Source of the DNA: Thauera terpenica 58Eu | GTDB lineage: Bacteria; Pseudomonadota; Gammaproteobacteria; Burkholderiales; Rhodocyclaceae | Assembly (NCBI RefSeq): GCF_000443165.1 | Contig: NZ_ATJV01000044.1 | Span: 1-64,000 of the forward strand | Length of the DNA stretch: 64,000 nucleotides | Direction of reading: 5' to 3' | In this document: positions 44,477-52,737 of the stretch, piece by piece | Position numbering within the stretch: position 1 is the stretch's first letter | Layout: each line of letters opens with the position of its first letter | The notes under the pieces: generated by a model | The model's database searches: none | Told to the model about the DNA's origin: nothing | Seen by the model: the letters and a program-made list of their open reading frames with translations, nothing else | Position numbers and translations under genes: made by a program

Positions 44477-44737
44477 TTAGCGGCGTTCAGCCACGCCGTA
44501 GCGGCGATCGAGGCGGTTCATCACGACCACATAAACCACGATGATCAGCAGGTAGACCACCAGCGAACCCTGGGCAAACATGTAGAAGCCGAGTGGAAAG
44601 CCGAGGAAGCTGATGGTGTTGAATTCATTGGCGTAATAGCCGATGACAAAGGTCACGCCGAACCACAGGGCGAGCAGCCCGAAGGTGAGCAGCAGGTTGA
44701 GGCGCCAATATCTGCGCTGGGCATCGGTCAGTTTCAT
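44477..44737 (-). CDS. Second DUF4212-family protein, without adjacent symporter
   Basis: This 86-residue protein has the DUF4212 layout: helix 1 (LLLTFGLLALWFGVTFVIGYY), the loop NTISFLGFPLGFYMFAQGS, helix 2 (LVVYLLIIVVYVVVM) and the end NRLDRRYGVAERR. It lies on the opposite strand, less than 1 kb from the DUF4212-symporter operon, and no symporter gene follows it; the next gene downstream on its strand is far away. It may be a detached paralogue serving the same or another symporter. Confidence 0.82.
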   Translation of the reverse strand: MKLTDAQRRYWRLNLLLTFGLLALWFGVTFVIGYYANEFNTISFLGFPLGFYMFAQGSLVVYLLIIVVYVVVMNRLDRRYGVAERR

Positions 44738-44845
44738 CGCTGCGCTTGCTAGCTCAGTGCGTCGCGCCGCCCGCAGGCCTTGCCAACGAGCGGCGGCGCG
44801 GTGATTTCAGGAGAGGGGCTCAGGCATCGGGATCGGGGCGGGATT

Positions 44846-46897
44846 TCAGTGTGCGCCCTTGCCCGACTCACGATAGGCTTGAGCGAGCTCGCTCTGAACC
44901 TCGGCTGGCGCTGCTTCGTAACCTCCGGCGCTGAGCATGAACTCGCTGTCGCCGGCGCAGATCGCCTTCAGCCGACTCTCGAACCCATCCAGACTGGCGG
45001 TGGGGACGCGTGCCGACAGCAAGGTCCAGCCTGCCCCCGGACTGTCGGTGTGGGTAAGGCGGCCACGACGGCTGGCGAGCTCGGCGCTGACGTCGCCGAA
45101 CAAATGGTCTGCCACTTTCACCTGGAGGTCGAGCAAGGGCTCCAGCACCAGCGGCCGCGCGGCTTGCACGGCTTCGATGAGGGCGTGCCGTGCCGCCGTG
45201 CTGAAGGAGATCTCGTTCGAGTCCACCGCATGATGCTTGCCATCGGTGACGATCACGCGCAGGTCGTGGATGGGGAAGCCCGCGAACGCGCCCTCTAGCA
45301 GTGCCTGGCGCACACCTTTCTCCACCGCCGGCATGAAGTGAGTCGGAATTGCGCCGCCTTTGACTTCGTCCGCCAGTTCAAGGCCGGCGCCGCGTTCCAG
45401 TGGCTCGACGCGCAAGGCGACCTCGCCGAACTGGCCGGAGCCTCCGCTTTGCTTCTTGTGCCGATAGCGCGCCTCGGCGACGAGGGTGATCGTCTCCCGA
45501 TACGCGATACTGGGCGGCGCGGTGTCGAGCTGCAGGTTCCAGCGCGTTGTCAGCTCATCGAGCACGATCTTGAGGTGTTGCTCGCCCAGACCACGCACCA
45601 CCGTGCGGCGTTCGCGCTGATCGAAAGTCACCTCAAGACAGGGGTCCTCCTCGGTGAGGCGAGCCAGTGCCTCGGCCAGCTTCTGTTCGTCGGCCGGCTT
45701 GCGCGTCATCAGCGCAAGGCCAAACACCGGCTGCGGAAGGGGCGTGGGCGCGAGGTGAAAGAAGTCCTCGTCGTGCGAGTCGTGCAGCACGGCGTCGCGC
45801 GTGATCTCGTCGACGCGGGACACCGCGCACAAGTCGCCCGGCACGGCCTTGGAGGTCTCGACCGCAGTCTTGCCCTGCATGCGCAGCAGATGCGCCACCT
45901 TGAAGGGCTTGCGTCCGTCACCGACGAAGAGTTGTGAGTTGGGTGTGATGCTGCCCTGGTGGACGCGGAACAGCCCGAGCTTGCCGCGATAGAGGTCATT
46001 GGCGATCTGGAAGACGTGAGCGATGACGTGACGCCTGGGATCGAGTTCTACGCTGACCGCAGTGGCGCTGGCGCCTTCACCCTTCACGAACTGGGGGGGA
46101 TTGCCCTCGGTGGGGTCGGGTGCGAGCTTGCCGAGAATGTCGAGCAGTTCGCGCACCCCCGCACCTGTGCGCGCTGACACGAAGCACACCGGCAACAGAT
46201 GGCCTTCGCGCAAGGCTTGTTCGAAGGGGGCGTGCAGCTGTTCGGGGTCGAGCGCTTCACCCTGCTCTAGATACTTCGTCATCAGCTCTTCGTCGAGTTC
46301 GACGATCTGGTCGACGAGCGCGTCATGGGCTGCGCCGACGCTGGAGAAGGCGGTGATCGCATCCTTGGGCGGCGCGAAGAAGCAGTCGATGACCTGGCTG
46401 CCGTCGGGTACGGGCAGATTGATCGGCAGACATTCATCGCCGAACTCCGTGCTGATCGCGGCCATCAGGGCTGCGAAGTCGACGCCATTCGCGTCGATCC
46501 GGTTCACCACGATCATGCGGCACTTGTCCTTCGCCGCGCTCATCATGCGTCGCGTCACGCTCTCCACGCCTGCCGCCGCATTGATGACGATGACCGCGGT
46601 ATCGACCGCGGGCAGGGCGACCAAGGCACGACCGGCGAGGTCGGGCAGGCCCGGGGTGTCGAGCAGGTTGATCCAGTGATCAGCCCATTCCAGATGCACC
46701 AGCGCCGCGTGCAGCGAGTGCCCCATCGCTTTTTCCTGCGGGTTGTGGTCCGCCACGGTGTCGCCGCGCTCAACGCTGCCCGCGGTGCTGATTTCACCGG
46801 CGGCAGCGAGCAAGGCCTCGATCAGGGTGGTCTTGCCGCTGCCGGTGTGGCCGAACAGGGCCAGGTTACGGATGTCGTGAACCGAGCTGGGTGTCAT
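44846..46897 (-). CDS. Elongation factor G-like GTPase
   Basis: The 683-residue translational GTPase has G1 GHTGSGKT at 16-23, G3 in LLDTPGLPDLAG and G4 as NRID, then EF-G domains II-V in order. It lacks several signature residues of canonical FusA (which is normally encoded with rpsL/rpsG) and belongs to the EF-G-like/EF-G2 group of unclear function. Possible roles include ribosome recycling or stress translation. Domain IV has GQFGEVALRVEPLERGAG. It stands alone between the DUF4212 and transporter genes. Confidence 0.88.
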   Translation of the reverse strand: MTPSSVHDIRNLALFGHTGSGKTTLIEALLAAAGEISTAGSVERGDTVADHNPQEKAMGHSLHAALVHLEWADHWINLLDTPGLPDLAGRALVALPAVDTAVIVINAAAGVESVTRRMMSAAKDKCRMIVVNRIDANGVDFAALMAAISTEFGDECLPINLPVPDGSQVIDCFFAPPKDAITAFSSVGAAHDALVDQIVELDEELMTKYLEQGEALDPEQLHAPFEQALREGHLLPVCFVSARTGAGVRELLDILGKLAPDPTEGNPPQFVKGEGASATAVSVELDPRRHVIAHVFQIANDLYRGKLGLFRVHQGSITPNSQLFVGDGRKPFKVAHLLRMQGKTAVETSKAVPGDLCAVSRVDEITRDAVLHDSHDEDFFHLAPTPLPQPVFGLALMTRKPADEQKLAEALARLTEEDPCLEVTFDQRERRTVVRGLGEQHLKIVLDELTTRWNLQLDTAPPSIAYRETITLVAEARYRHKKQSGGSGQFGEVALRVEPLERGAGLELADEVKGGAIPTHFMPAVEKGVRQALLEGAFAGFPIHDLRVIVTDGKHHAVDSNEISFSTAARHALIEAVQAARPLVLEPLLDLQVKVADHLFGDVSAELASRRGRLTHTDSPGAGWTLLSARVPTASLDGFESRLKAICAGDSEFMLSAGGYEAAPAEVQSELAQAYRESGKGAH

Positions 46898-46980
46898 CGA
46901 GAGCTCCCGTCATGTCAAATTGGTGCGCGTGCATTGGGCTCAAGTGTCCGCCTGCTGCGGCACGAAGGCAATCCGCCGGT

Positions 46981-48606
46981 TCAGGCGCTGCGCAGGCCGG
47001 CAATACGGGTGAGCAGGATGGCGCCCAGCGGTGCGAGCAAGCCGATCAAGGTGACGGTCAGCAGCAGGCTGCCAAGCTGGCTGTAGTCGGCTGGCGTGCT
47101 CACCACGGCGGTGGCTGCATCCCTGATCTCGCGCGCGACCGCGAAGATCTCGTTGAGGTACTTGGTGCCCAGCTGAGAAGCCGACAGGGCCAGGTTGGTG
47201 AAGGAGGCCATCACCGCGAAGAAGGTCGCCTTGAGGTGCGGTGGCGCGGAGTTGGCGATCCAGGCCAGCATCGGCACCATGGACACCTGCCCGAGCGGGG
47301 ACTCGAGTGCGGTGTTGGCAATGGCGATGAAGCGCGCATCGACGAAGCCGCCGGTGGCGGCGGCGGTCCATTGGTGCAGACCATGGAACATGCCGATGAT
47401 GGGCAGAGACAGCAGCGTGGCTGCCAGGGTCAGGAAGATCACGATCTGGGCGATTGATTTCTCGGCCATGAAGCGGCGGAACAGGAACAGTCCGCTCAGC
47501 GTCAGCACGCTGGTGATGAGGTCTAGGCGCGACAGGAAGCTCTGGTCGAAACCCAGTTCGTCGATCATCCACCAGCTGGCGCCGGCGCCGGGGCCGGGCA
47601 TGGCGCGAAACACGAAGATGATGATCACGGTGCCGAGCAGGGTGCGGGCGGCCTCGGGCGAGAGCTCGCGCAGCAGGCGGCTGATCATGAAGCCGATGAT
47701 GGCGAAGGAGGTGATGAAGATGATCTCCTGCCCGTAGGTGATGCCCGACAGCCCGACGCTGATGGTGAGTGTGATGAACACCGCGCTGCCGCCGAGGATC
47801 CACCAGTTGGGCGTGGTTTGTTCTTCGGCCTGATGCAGCAGGCGGTCTATTTCCTTGCGGCTGCGTCCGAGGGTCGCCAGGCGCCGCGCCTCACGGCGCT
47901 TGAGCATGCCGGCCAGCAGCACACCGCTGATCGAGAGCAAGGGGATGATCAGCGCCAGTTCGTAGATGCGCAGGTAGATCGCCACCTTCTCCGCCTCGGG
48001 CAAACCCTCGGAGTCCTGGAACATGGCGACATTGGCGAGCGAGACCAGCACCGTGCCGCCAATGATGGCCACGCGTCCGAGCATCTGCATGGTGGTGTGC
48101 ATCAGGCGCAGCGTGTCGGCGGCGATCGGCTGGCCTTGGGCGTCGATGCGCGGCACCGCCTCCACCGTCATGGCATCCGCGACCGCATCCTGCATCACGT
48201 AGCCGACCGGTGACAGCAGCACCGAAAGCACAAACCAGGCTTCGATCGGCATCAGCGCGCGCATGGCGTCGGGCTTGCCGATGAGGCCGATCATGATCAA
48301 CAGGCTGGCCGCGATGAGGGTGGCGCCCAGGTAGACAAGGCCCGCCTTGTAGCGCCACAGCAGGTCGACGAGGTGTCCGATCGGCATCTTGAGCGCCCAC
48401 GGAATGCCCGCCCAGAAGCCAAGTGCGGCGAGAAAGGCGGCCGACAGACCGAGGTAGTCCTTGACGAAGAAGGTGCCGACGATGCCGGTCAGCCCGGATA
48501 CGCCAGCCGCGCAGTACACCATCAGCGGCGGCAGGTAGGACAGCCGCAGCTCACGGCCAAGCTCGAGGATGTTGCGGTCGATCCAGCGGTACAGGGCAGT
48601 CAGCAC
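46981..48606 (-). CDS. MFS transporter, folate/biopterin (BT1)-like
   Basis: The 541-residue protein has about 12 membrane helices. The N-terminal half pattern (YLPPLMVYCAAGVSGLTGIVG; WALKMPIGHLVDLLW; PVGYVMQDAVADAMTVEAVPR) resembles the BT1/folate-biopterin transporter group of the major facilitator superfamily. A cytoplasmic loop of about 55 residues, basic and rich in Arg/Glu, separates the halves near residue 240. The substrate is unknown. It heads no obvious operon, but lrgB-lrgA and other transporter genes precede it on the same strand. Confidence 0.75.
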   Translation of the reverse strand: MLTALYRWIDRNILELGRELRLSYLPPLMVYCAAGVSGLTGIVGTFFVKDYLGLSAAFLAALGFWAGIPWALKMPIGHLVDLLWRYKAGLVYLGATLIAASLLIMIGLIGKPDAMRALMPIEAWFVLSVLLSPVGYVMQDAVADAMTVEAVPRIDAQGQPIAADTLRLMHTTMQMLGRVAIIGGTVLVSLANVAMFQDSEGLPEAEKVAIYLRIYELALIIPLLSISGVLLAGMLKRREARRLATLGRSRKEIDRLLHQAEEQTTPNWWILGGSAVFITLTISVGLSGITYGQEIIFITSFAIIGFMISRLLRELSPEAARTLLGTVIIIFVFRAMPGPGAGASWWMIDELGFDQSFLSRLDLITSVLTLSGLFLFRRFMAEKSIAQIVIFLTLAATLLSLPIIGMFHGLHQWTAAATGGFVDARFIAIANTALESPLGQVSMVPMLAWIANSAPPHLKATFFAVMASFTNLALSASQLGTKYLNEIFAVAREIRDAATAVVSTPADYSQLGSLLLTVTLIGLLAPLGAILLTRIAGLRSA

Positions 48607-48690
48607 GCGTCATTCCTCGACTTCGATGGGTTATCGGACAACGGTGGCGGCAGGTAGGACGTAAGGGGTGAGCAGCGGTGAGCGGTGGTT

Positions 48691-49425
48691 TCAGCGCCCG
48701 CCAAGGCGCTCCAGCCAGGGCAGGATCCAGGGCAGGCACAGCGCGGTGAGGATACCGTTGAGCCCCATCGCCAGCGCGGCAAAGGCGCCCGCCTGCGCGC
48801 TGATCTGGAAGGCGCGCGCGGTACCGATGCCGTGCGCCGCGAGACCAATGGCAAAACCGCGCACGGCATCGTCGTTGATGCGTAGCCAGCGGTAGAGATA
48901 GGGTGCGCTGACGGCGCCGATCACGCCGGTCAGCATCACCAGCGCTGCCGCCAGCGCAGGCAGACCGCCCAAGGGTTCGGCCACCGCCATGGCGATCGGC
49001 GTGGTCACGCTCTTGGGCGCGAGCGATATCAGCGAGGCCCGGCTGGCGCCGAGCAGGGCGCCAATCGTGTAGGCGGAGAGGACGGCGGTGAGCGAGCCGA
49101 CCACCAGCGCAATCAGCAGGGGGCCGGCCATCGCCTTCAGCCTGGGCCACTCGGCGTAGAGCGGAATGGCCAGCGCGACCGTTGCCGGGCCGAGCAGGAA
49201 GTGCACGAACTGCGCGCCGTCGAAGTAGCGGCGGTAGTCGATGTTGCCCAGCCACAGCACGATCGCGAGCATGGCGATGGCGAGCATCACCGGGTTGGCA
49301 AGGGGATGGAAGCCGCTGCGCCGGTAGAGCCAGAAGGCGGCCTGATAGGCGACCAGGGTAAGGGTCAGGCCCAGCAGCGGCGAGGCCGAGAGATAAACCC
49401 AGAGTTCGGTGAGCTGTGGCGTCAT
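48691..49425 (-). CDS. lrgB: LrgB-family membrane protein
   Basis: The 244-residue protein has about seven to eight membrane helices and the LrgB/CidB signature SLAPKSVTTPIAMAVAEPLGG followed by GFAIGLAAHGIGTARAF. The start at 49425 overlaps the lrgA stop by four bases. LrgAB-type systems modulate murein hydrolase activity in Gram-positive bacteria and transport pyruvate or glycolate in others; in proteobacteria a transport role is more plausible. Family membership is certain, function is not. Confidence 0.92.
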   Translation of the reverse strand: MTPQLTELWVYLSASPLLGLTLTLVAYQAAFWLYRRSGFHPLANPVMLAIAMLAIVLWLGNIDYRRYFDGAQFVHFLLGPATVALAIPLYAEWPRLKAMAGPLLIALVVGSLTAVLSAYTIGALLGASRASLISLAPKSVTTPIAMAVAEPLGGLPALAAALVMLTGVIGAVSAPYLYRWLRINDDAVRGFAIGLAAHGIGTARAFQISAQAGAFAALAMGLNGILTALCLPWILPWLERLGGR

Positions 49426-49784
49426 GGCTGCGTGCCCTGCTCGCCCTTCGTGCGCTTGCTCAAGGCCTTGAGCACCAGCATGGTGACGCTGATGGCGAGG
49501 AATGTGCTGCCCAGCAACGCGGCGGTCAGCGGCAACCACTCGGCGGCGATGAGTTCGCCATACATGACGATGCCGGTGCCGGCAGGAATGAACAGCAAGG
49601 ACAGGTGCTGGAGCAGTGTGCCCGCCGTCTGGCGCAGCTCATCGCCGGGGCCGCCGCGCAGCAGCAGCGTGCCGAACAGCAGCGCCATGCCGATCACGGG
49701 GCCGGGGATCTGCAGGCCAAGCCCGCGGGCGATGACTTCGCCCGCGAGCTGGAACGCGAGCAACAAGGTGATGGCAGAGATCAT
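49422..49784 (-). CDS. lrgA: LrgA/CidA-family holin-like protein
   Basis: From the ATG at 49784 the protein has 120 residues with four membrane helices: MISAITLLLAFQLAGEVIARGL, then the LQIPGPVIGMALLFGTLLL segment diagnostic of LrgA/CidA, and LLFIPAGTGIVMYGELI. The much longer open frame upstream is a GC artefact. It is coupled to lrgB by an ATGA overlap and functions with it. Confidence 0.92.
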   Translation of the reverse strand: MISAITLLLAFQLAGEVIARGLGLQIPGPVIGMALLFGTLLLRGGPGDELRQTAGTLLQHLSLLFIPAGTGIVMYGELIAAEWLPLTAALLGSTFLAISVTMLVLKALSKRTKGEQGTQP

Positions 49785-49831
49785 GGTGGCTGTTGAAACA
49801 GGGCTTGGCGCAGAGCGCAGGATAACAGGCG

Positions 49832-50773
49832 TCAGAGCGGCAGCAGCGCATGGCCAAGGGTGCGCAGCGCGATGCCGCAGGCGCCACCGAGCGCGGCCGG
49901 CTTCCACACCCGGGCGACGCGAGGGCCGGCCGAGATCAGCACCGCGACCCCGGGCACGTCCAGCGGGTGAATGAGAAAGCCGGCGCTCAGATTGAGCGTG
50001 GCCACGCTGCTGCTGCCGGCCTTGAGCAGTTCGTCCATCACCCCCATCATCGCCGTGCCCCCGGCGATGACCTTGGTGAGGGTCAGCAGCACCAGGGCAG
50101 GGTCGATGCCGAGCAGGGTGAGCAAGGGTGCGACCAGGCTTGTCAGGGCGTCGATCGCACCGCTTGCGCGCAAGGCCATCACCGCCACCAGCGCCAGCAC
50201 CAGCATCGGGATCGCCCCTACGGAAATCTTGAAGGCCTCGGCGCCGGCGTGATTGATGACGTCGAGCACGCCCTTGGCATCGTCGGCGACACGGTGCTGC
50301 AGGGTCTCGGCGATGACGCCTTCTGTGGCCGAGAGCTGGCGGCCGAAGCCGTGATAGGTGATTGCCGCTGCGGCAATTCCGCCCGCCAGCGACAGCAGCA
50401 GCGTGGGCGCGAAGCTCAGCCCCATCGCCGCCATCGGGAAGCTGACGTTGGCCTGTGCCATCGCCATCACCATCGCCAGCGTGGCGGCGAGGTGGCGATC
50501 GGAGGCGCCGCGGCTTTCCATCACCGTCAGCGTGGCGATGGGGGCGGCGAAGCTGACAAAGTTGATCTGCAGCGCAGCAAACACCCCCAGCCCGGTCAGG
50601 CCCGCGGGCCGCAGCAAGGGGGCGAGGCGTGCGACCAGCCAGTCGAGCACGCCACGCGCCTCGAGCAGGCGCATCAAGGACAGCATGACCACCATGACGG
50701 GCAGCAGCACGAACAGCGCCAGCTCGATCGCGGAGCGACCCGCCTGGAGAATGATTTGGGTAAGGTGGTCCAT
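49832..50773 (-). CDS. Nucleoside recognition (Gate) domain membrane protein
   Basis: Starting at the ATG at 50773 (MDHLTQIILQAGRSAIELAL) the protein has 313 residues and about eight membrane helices in two Gate repeats (AIELALFVLLPVMVVMLSLMRLLEARG and IPMLVLALVAVMALRASGAID). Such proteins relate to SpmA/SpmB and to nucleoside transporters; substrate unknown. It lies about 50 bases upstream of lrgA on the same strand and may be cotranscribed with lrgAB. The open frame continues 340 codons beyond the start and is not coding. Confidence 0.82.
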   Translation of the reverse strand: MDHLTQIILQAGRSAIELALFVLLPVMVVMLSLMRLLEARGVLDWLVARLAPLLRPAGLTGLGVFAALQINFVSFAAPIATLTVMESRGASDRHLAATLAMVMAMAQANVSFPMAAMGLSFAPTLLLSLAGGIAAAAITYHGFGRQLSATEGVIAETLQHRVADDAKGVLDVINHAGAEAFKISVGAIPMLVLALVAVMALRASGAIDALTSLVAPLLTLLGIDPALVLLTLTKVIAGGTAMMGVMDELLKAGSSSVATLNLSAGFLIHPLDVPGVAVLISAGPRVARVWKPAALGGACGIALRTLGHALLPL

Positions 50774-50886
50774 GGTCGGGAGGCGGGGGGCGAGCACGGG
50801 GCCAGCGCAAATGCGGCGGTGCAGTAGGAGTGGGCGAATGATAAGTGCTGGCGCTGCGGTGGTCGACAAGGGCGCGCGCTGCAGTG

Positions 50887-51834
50887 TCAGCGCTGTGGGC
50901 GAAACACGCTTACGCCGAAGCTCACGCCGGCCAGCAGCAGCGCAATGCCGACTGCCTCGGCGGCGGTGGGGCCACGCTGGTACCAGATGAAGGCATAGAG
51001 CAGCGCTGCGAGGGTTTCGAACACGATGAGCTGGCCCAGCAGGGCGGCGGGCAGCAGTTGACTGGCGCGGTTCCACAACAGGGTGCCCAGCCAGGATGCG
51101 GCCAGCCCTAGCAGCAGGCAGATGCCGACGAAGAGCAGCGGCTGTGGACCGAGTGGCCAGCCGAAGCCGGGTCCGGAGCCGGCAGCATCCCAGGCTGCGT
51201 AGGCGATGCCCGCGAGCACTGCGATCGGCAGCGTGGCCAGCCCCTGCGCCGTCGCCCACGCGCGTGACAGGCCGGGCGGTCGAGCGCGCAGCCAGCGGCT
51301 GTTGCGCAGCGGATACCAGGTCCAGCAGGCAAGGGCGCACAGGGCAAGGCCCAGGCCGAGCGCGTACTCGCTGTGCATGGCGCTGTCCGAGCCCACGCCA
51401 CTGTTGCCATGCACGATCAACAAACCGGTGAGGATCAGCAGCAGTGGCAGCAGCAGGCGCGACCAGCGCACCACGTCTTCGTCGCCGCTGCGGCGATTGA
51501 GCACATTGGCGCAGAGCGCGATCACGACCGGCAGGGTGCCGATGATCAGGGTGGGCAGGGCGGCGCCCGCAAGCTGGATGGCGCTGGCGAGGCTGGCGTA
51601 ATAGAGCAGGTTGCCGATGAGCGCGAGCTTTGCGGCCTCCATCCAGTCGGCGCGAGACAATTTCGCCAATGCGCGGCGGTCGAACCAGGCCAGGCCGAGC
51701 GCGAGTAGACCGAACGCAAGGTAGCGGCCGACAGCGAGCATGAGCCCTGGGTAGTCGCCCAGCACCAGGGGCGCGAGGAAGACCAGCCCCCACAGCAGGC
51801 CTGCGCCGAGTGCCGCGATCAGGCCTGAGGCCAT
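50887..51834 (-). CDS. EamA-family (DMT) transporter
   Basis: The ATG at 51834 gives 315 residues (MASGLIAALGAGLLWGLVFLAP) with ten predicted helices in two EamA repeats. The N-terminal extension of 77 residues in the open frame is hydrophilic and unlike the family. It differs from the other EamA protein in this window (17.7-18.5 kb). The C-terminal half (LVGICLLLGLAASWLGTLLWNRASQLLPAAL in outline) is typical of the aromatic/amino-acid exporter group; substrate unknown. Confidence 0.82.
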   Translation of the reverse strand: MASGLIAALGAGLLWGLVFLAPLVLGDYPGLMLAVGRYLAFGLLALGLAWFDRRALAKLSRADWMEAAKLALIGNLLYYASLASAIQLAGAALPTLIIGTLPVVIALCANVLNRRSGDEDVVRWSRLLLPLLLILTGLLIVHGNSGVGSDSAMHSEYALGLGLALCALACWTWYPLRNSRWLRARPPGLSRAWATAQGLATLPIAVLAGIAYAAWDAAGSGPGFGWPLGPQPLLFVGICLLLGLAASWLGTLLWNRASQLLPAALLGQLIVFETLAALLYAFIWYQRGPTAAEAVGIALLLAGVSFGVSVFRPQR

Positions 51835-52334
51835 GGTCTCGGGGTGTTGGGCGGCAGGGCGAAGGCCTGGGCGCGACTGCGCGGCACTGCCGCTGTGCGG
51901 CGGGTGAGCAAATTCGACACGGAAAGGAAGCTGCCGTTGCCTGCGAGCAGATCGATCGCGCGCTTTGAACGCAGTCTTGCCAATGAGTGTGAATGCAAGG
52001 AAGTCAGGGCCTGCCATGGGGAGACGTGGCGGGAGACGCGGCGGAGTGTGTTGGCTTGATGGCACTGAACGGCCGCCGGACTTGTGAGGCGCGGCTGCCG
52101 GGGGCAGGCCCCCGGCGTCGCGTTCTGATTGGAGCTTGTCTCCTCCGCCCCTGATTGGCGCGCAGTGTAGTGCACTAATCCCAGAAAATAAATATGATCG
52201 GAAAAGTTAATTTCATTGGTGATCTTGTTTGAGTCCTTATCGCAACCTCAGGTGCGACAAGGGCTGCGTCGCCATTCTGTGACAGGGGCGTGATTTGCCT
52301 GAAGCATGTCGGCTGAAAAAACACGCCGTAGCGC
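51835..52334. other. Gene-free stretch before tRNA-Thr
   Basis: About 500 bases show no supported gene. Open frames within 51844-52175 on both strands lack ribosome sites and family resemblance. Base composition falls from GC-rich to AT-rich near 52165-52245 (an AAATAAATATGATCGG patch). I see no repeat or dyad of note before the tRNA promoter. Confidence 0.6.
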
Positions 52335-52363
52335 TTGAAGCGAGGATCGCGATGGGTTATAGT
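52335..52363 (+). promoter_or_regulatory. tRNA-Thr promoter
   Basis: TTGAAG (52335-52340) and TATAGT (52358-52363) are spaced by 17 bases. A GC-rich discriminator (CCGCGCCC) follows, as expected for stringently controlled stable RNA promoters. The tRNA begins 11 bases later. Confidence 0.8.
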
Positions 52364-52374
52364 CCGCGCCCTCA

Positions 52375-52450
52375 GCCGGTGTAGCTCAGTTGGTAGAGCA
52401 GCGCATTCGTAATGCGAAGGTCGGGGGTTCGACTCCTCTCTCCGGCACCA
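52375..52450 (+). tRNA. tRNA-Thr (anticodon CGT)
   Basis: The 76-nt cloverleaf starts GCCGGTG, with D arm GCTCAGTTGGTAGAGC, anticodon loop TTCGTAA (CGT at positions 34-36), T loop TTCGACT and encoded CCA. It is close to E. coli tRNA-Thr(CGT). The acceptor stem has a T-T mismatch at pair 6-67, and the T stem has G-U pairs. The 3' end lies inside a 30-bp inverted repeat with the sequence downstream. Confidence 0.97.
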
Positions 52451-52507
52451 GTAGCAAGCAAAAAGGCCAATCCTTCGGGGTTGGCCTTTTTGCTTGCTAC
52501 TGGTGCC
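52444..52507. repeat. 30-bp perfect inverted repeat over the tRNA 3' end
   Basis: Bases 52444-52473 are exactly complementary to 52478-52507, with a TTCG tetraloop. The core (AAAAAGGCC...GGCCTTTTT) can serve as the tRNA terminator. The repeat extends through the tRNA's own GGCACCA, so the last seven tRNA bases have a perfect second complement downstream (TGGTGCC). Confidence 0.9.
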
Positions 52508-52664
52508 CCCGAGGGAGGCGCCACCACTTTGCCGGTCTGATATCTTTCCTTGCGGCGAGTGGCGCGGGGCTGACGCTCAATACGGTCGTGACGGCAGCTT
52601 GGAGAAACACTGGATGTCAATGTCGCGCCCTGGCGGGTCATGGCTTCCATGCGTGCTTTCTTTA

Positions 52665-52694
52665 TTGACGTTAACGTTAACGTGAACTATGTTT
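52665..52694 (+). promoter_or_regulatory. SDR gene promoter with a MerR-type operator
   Basis: A perfect 16-bp palindrome ACGTTAACGTTAACGT (52668-52683) fills the spacer between TTGACG (52665-52670) and TATGTT (52689-52694). The 18-base spacer with a dyad between -35 and -10 is the MerR-family arrangement. The sequence resembles the published LiuR motif for branched-chain amino acid and acyl-CoA catabolism genes. Regulator identity is inferred. Confidence 0.65.
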
Positions 52695-52737
52695 CGAAAT
52701 TGAGCTTCAATCAATCGACAGGACGGGGAGAGCGGCA

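Noticed and set aside
50774..51793. 340-codon N-terminal extension of the nucleoside-gate protein
   Set aside because: The extension overlaps the EamA gene, is Arg/Ala/Pro-rich, and the family domain begins at the ATG at 50773.
51844..52059. 71-codon plus-strand frame upstream of tRNA-Thr
   Set aside because: No ribosome site, no hydrophobic or domain pattern, and a start only at a rare codon.
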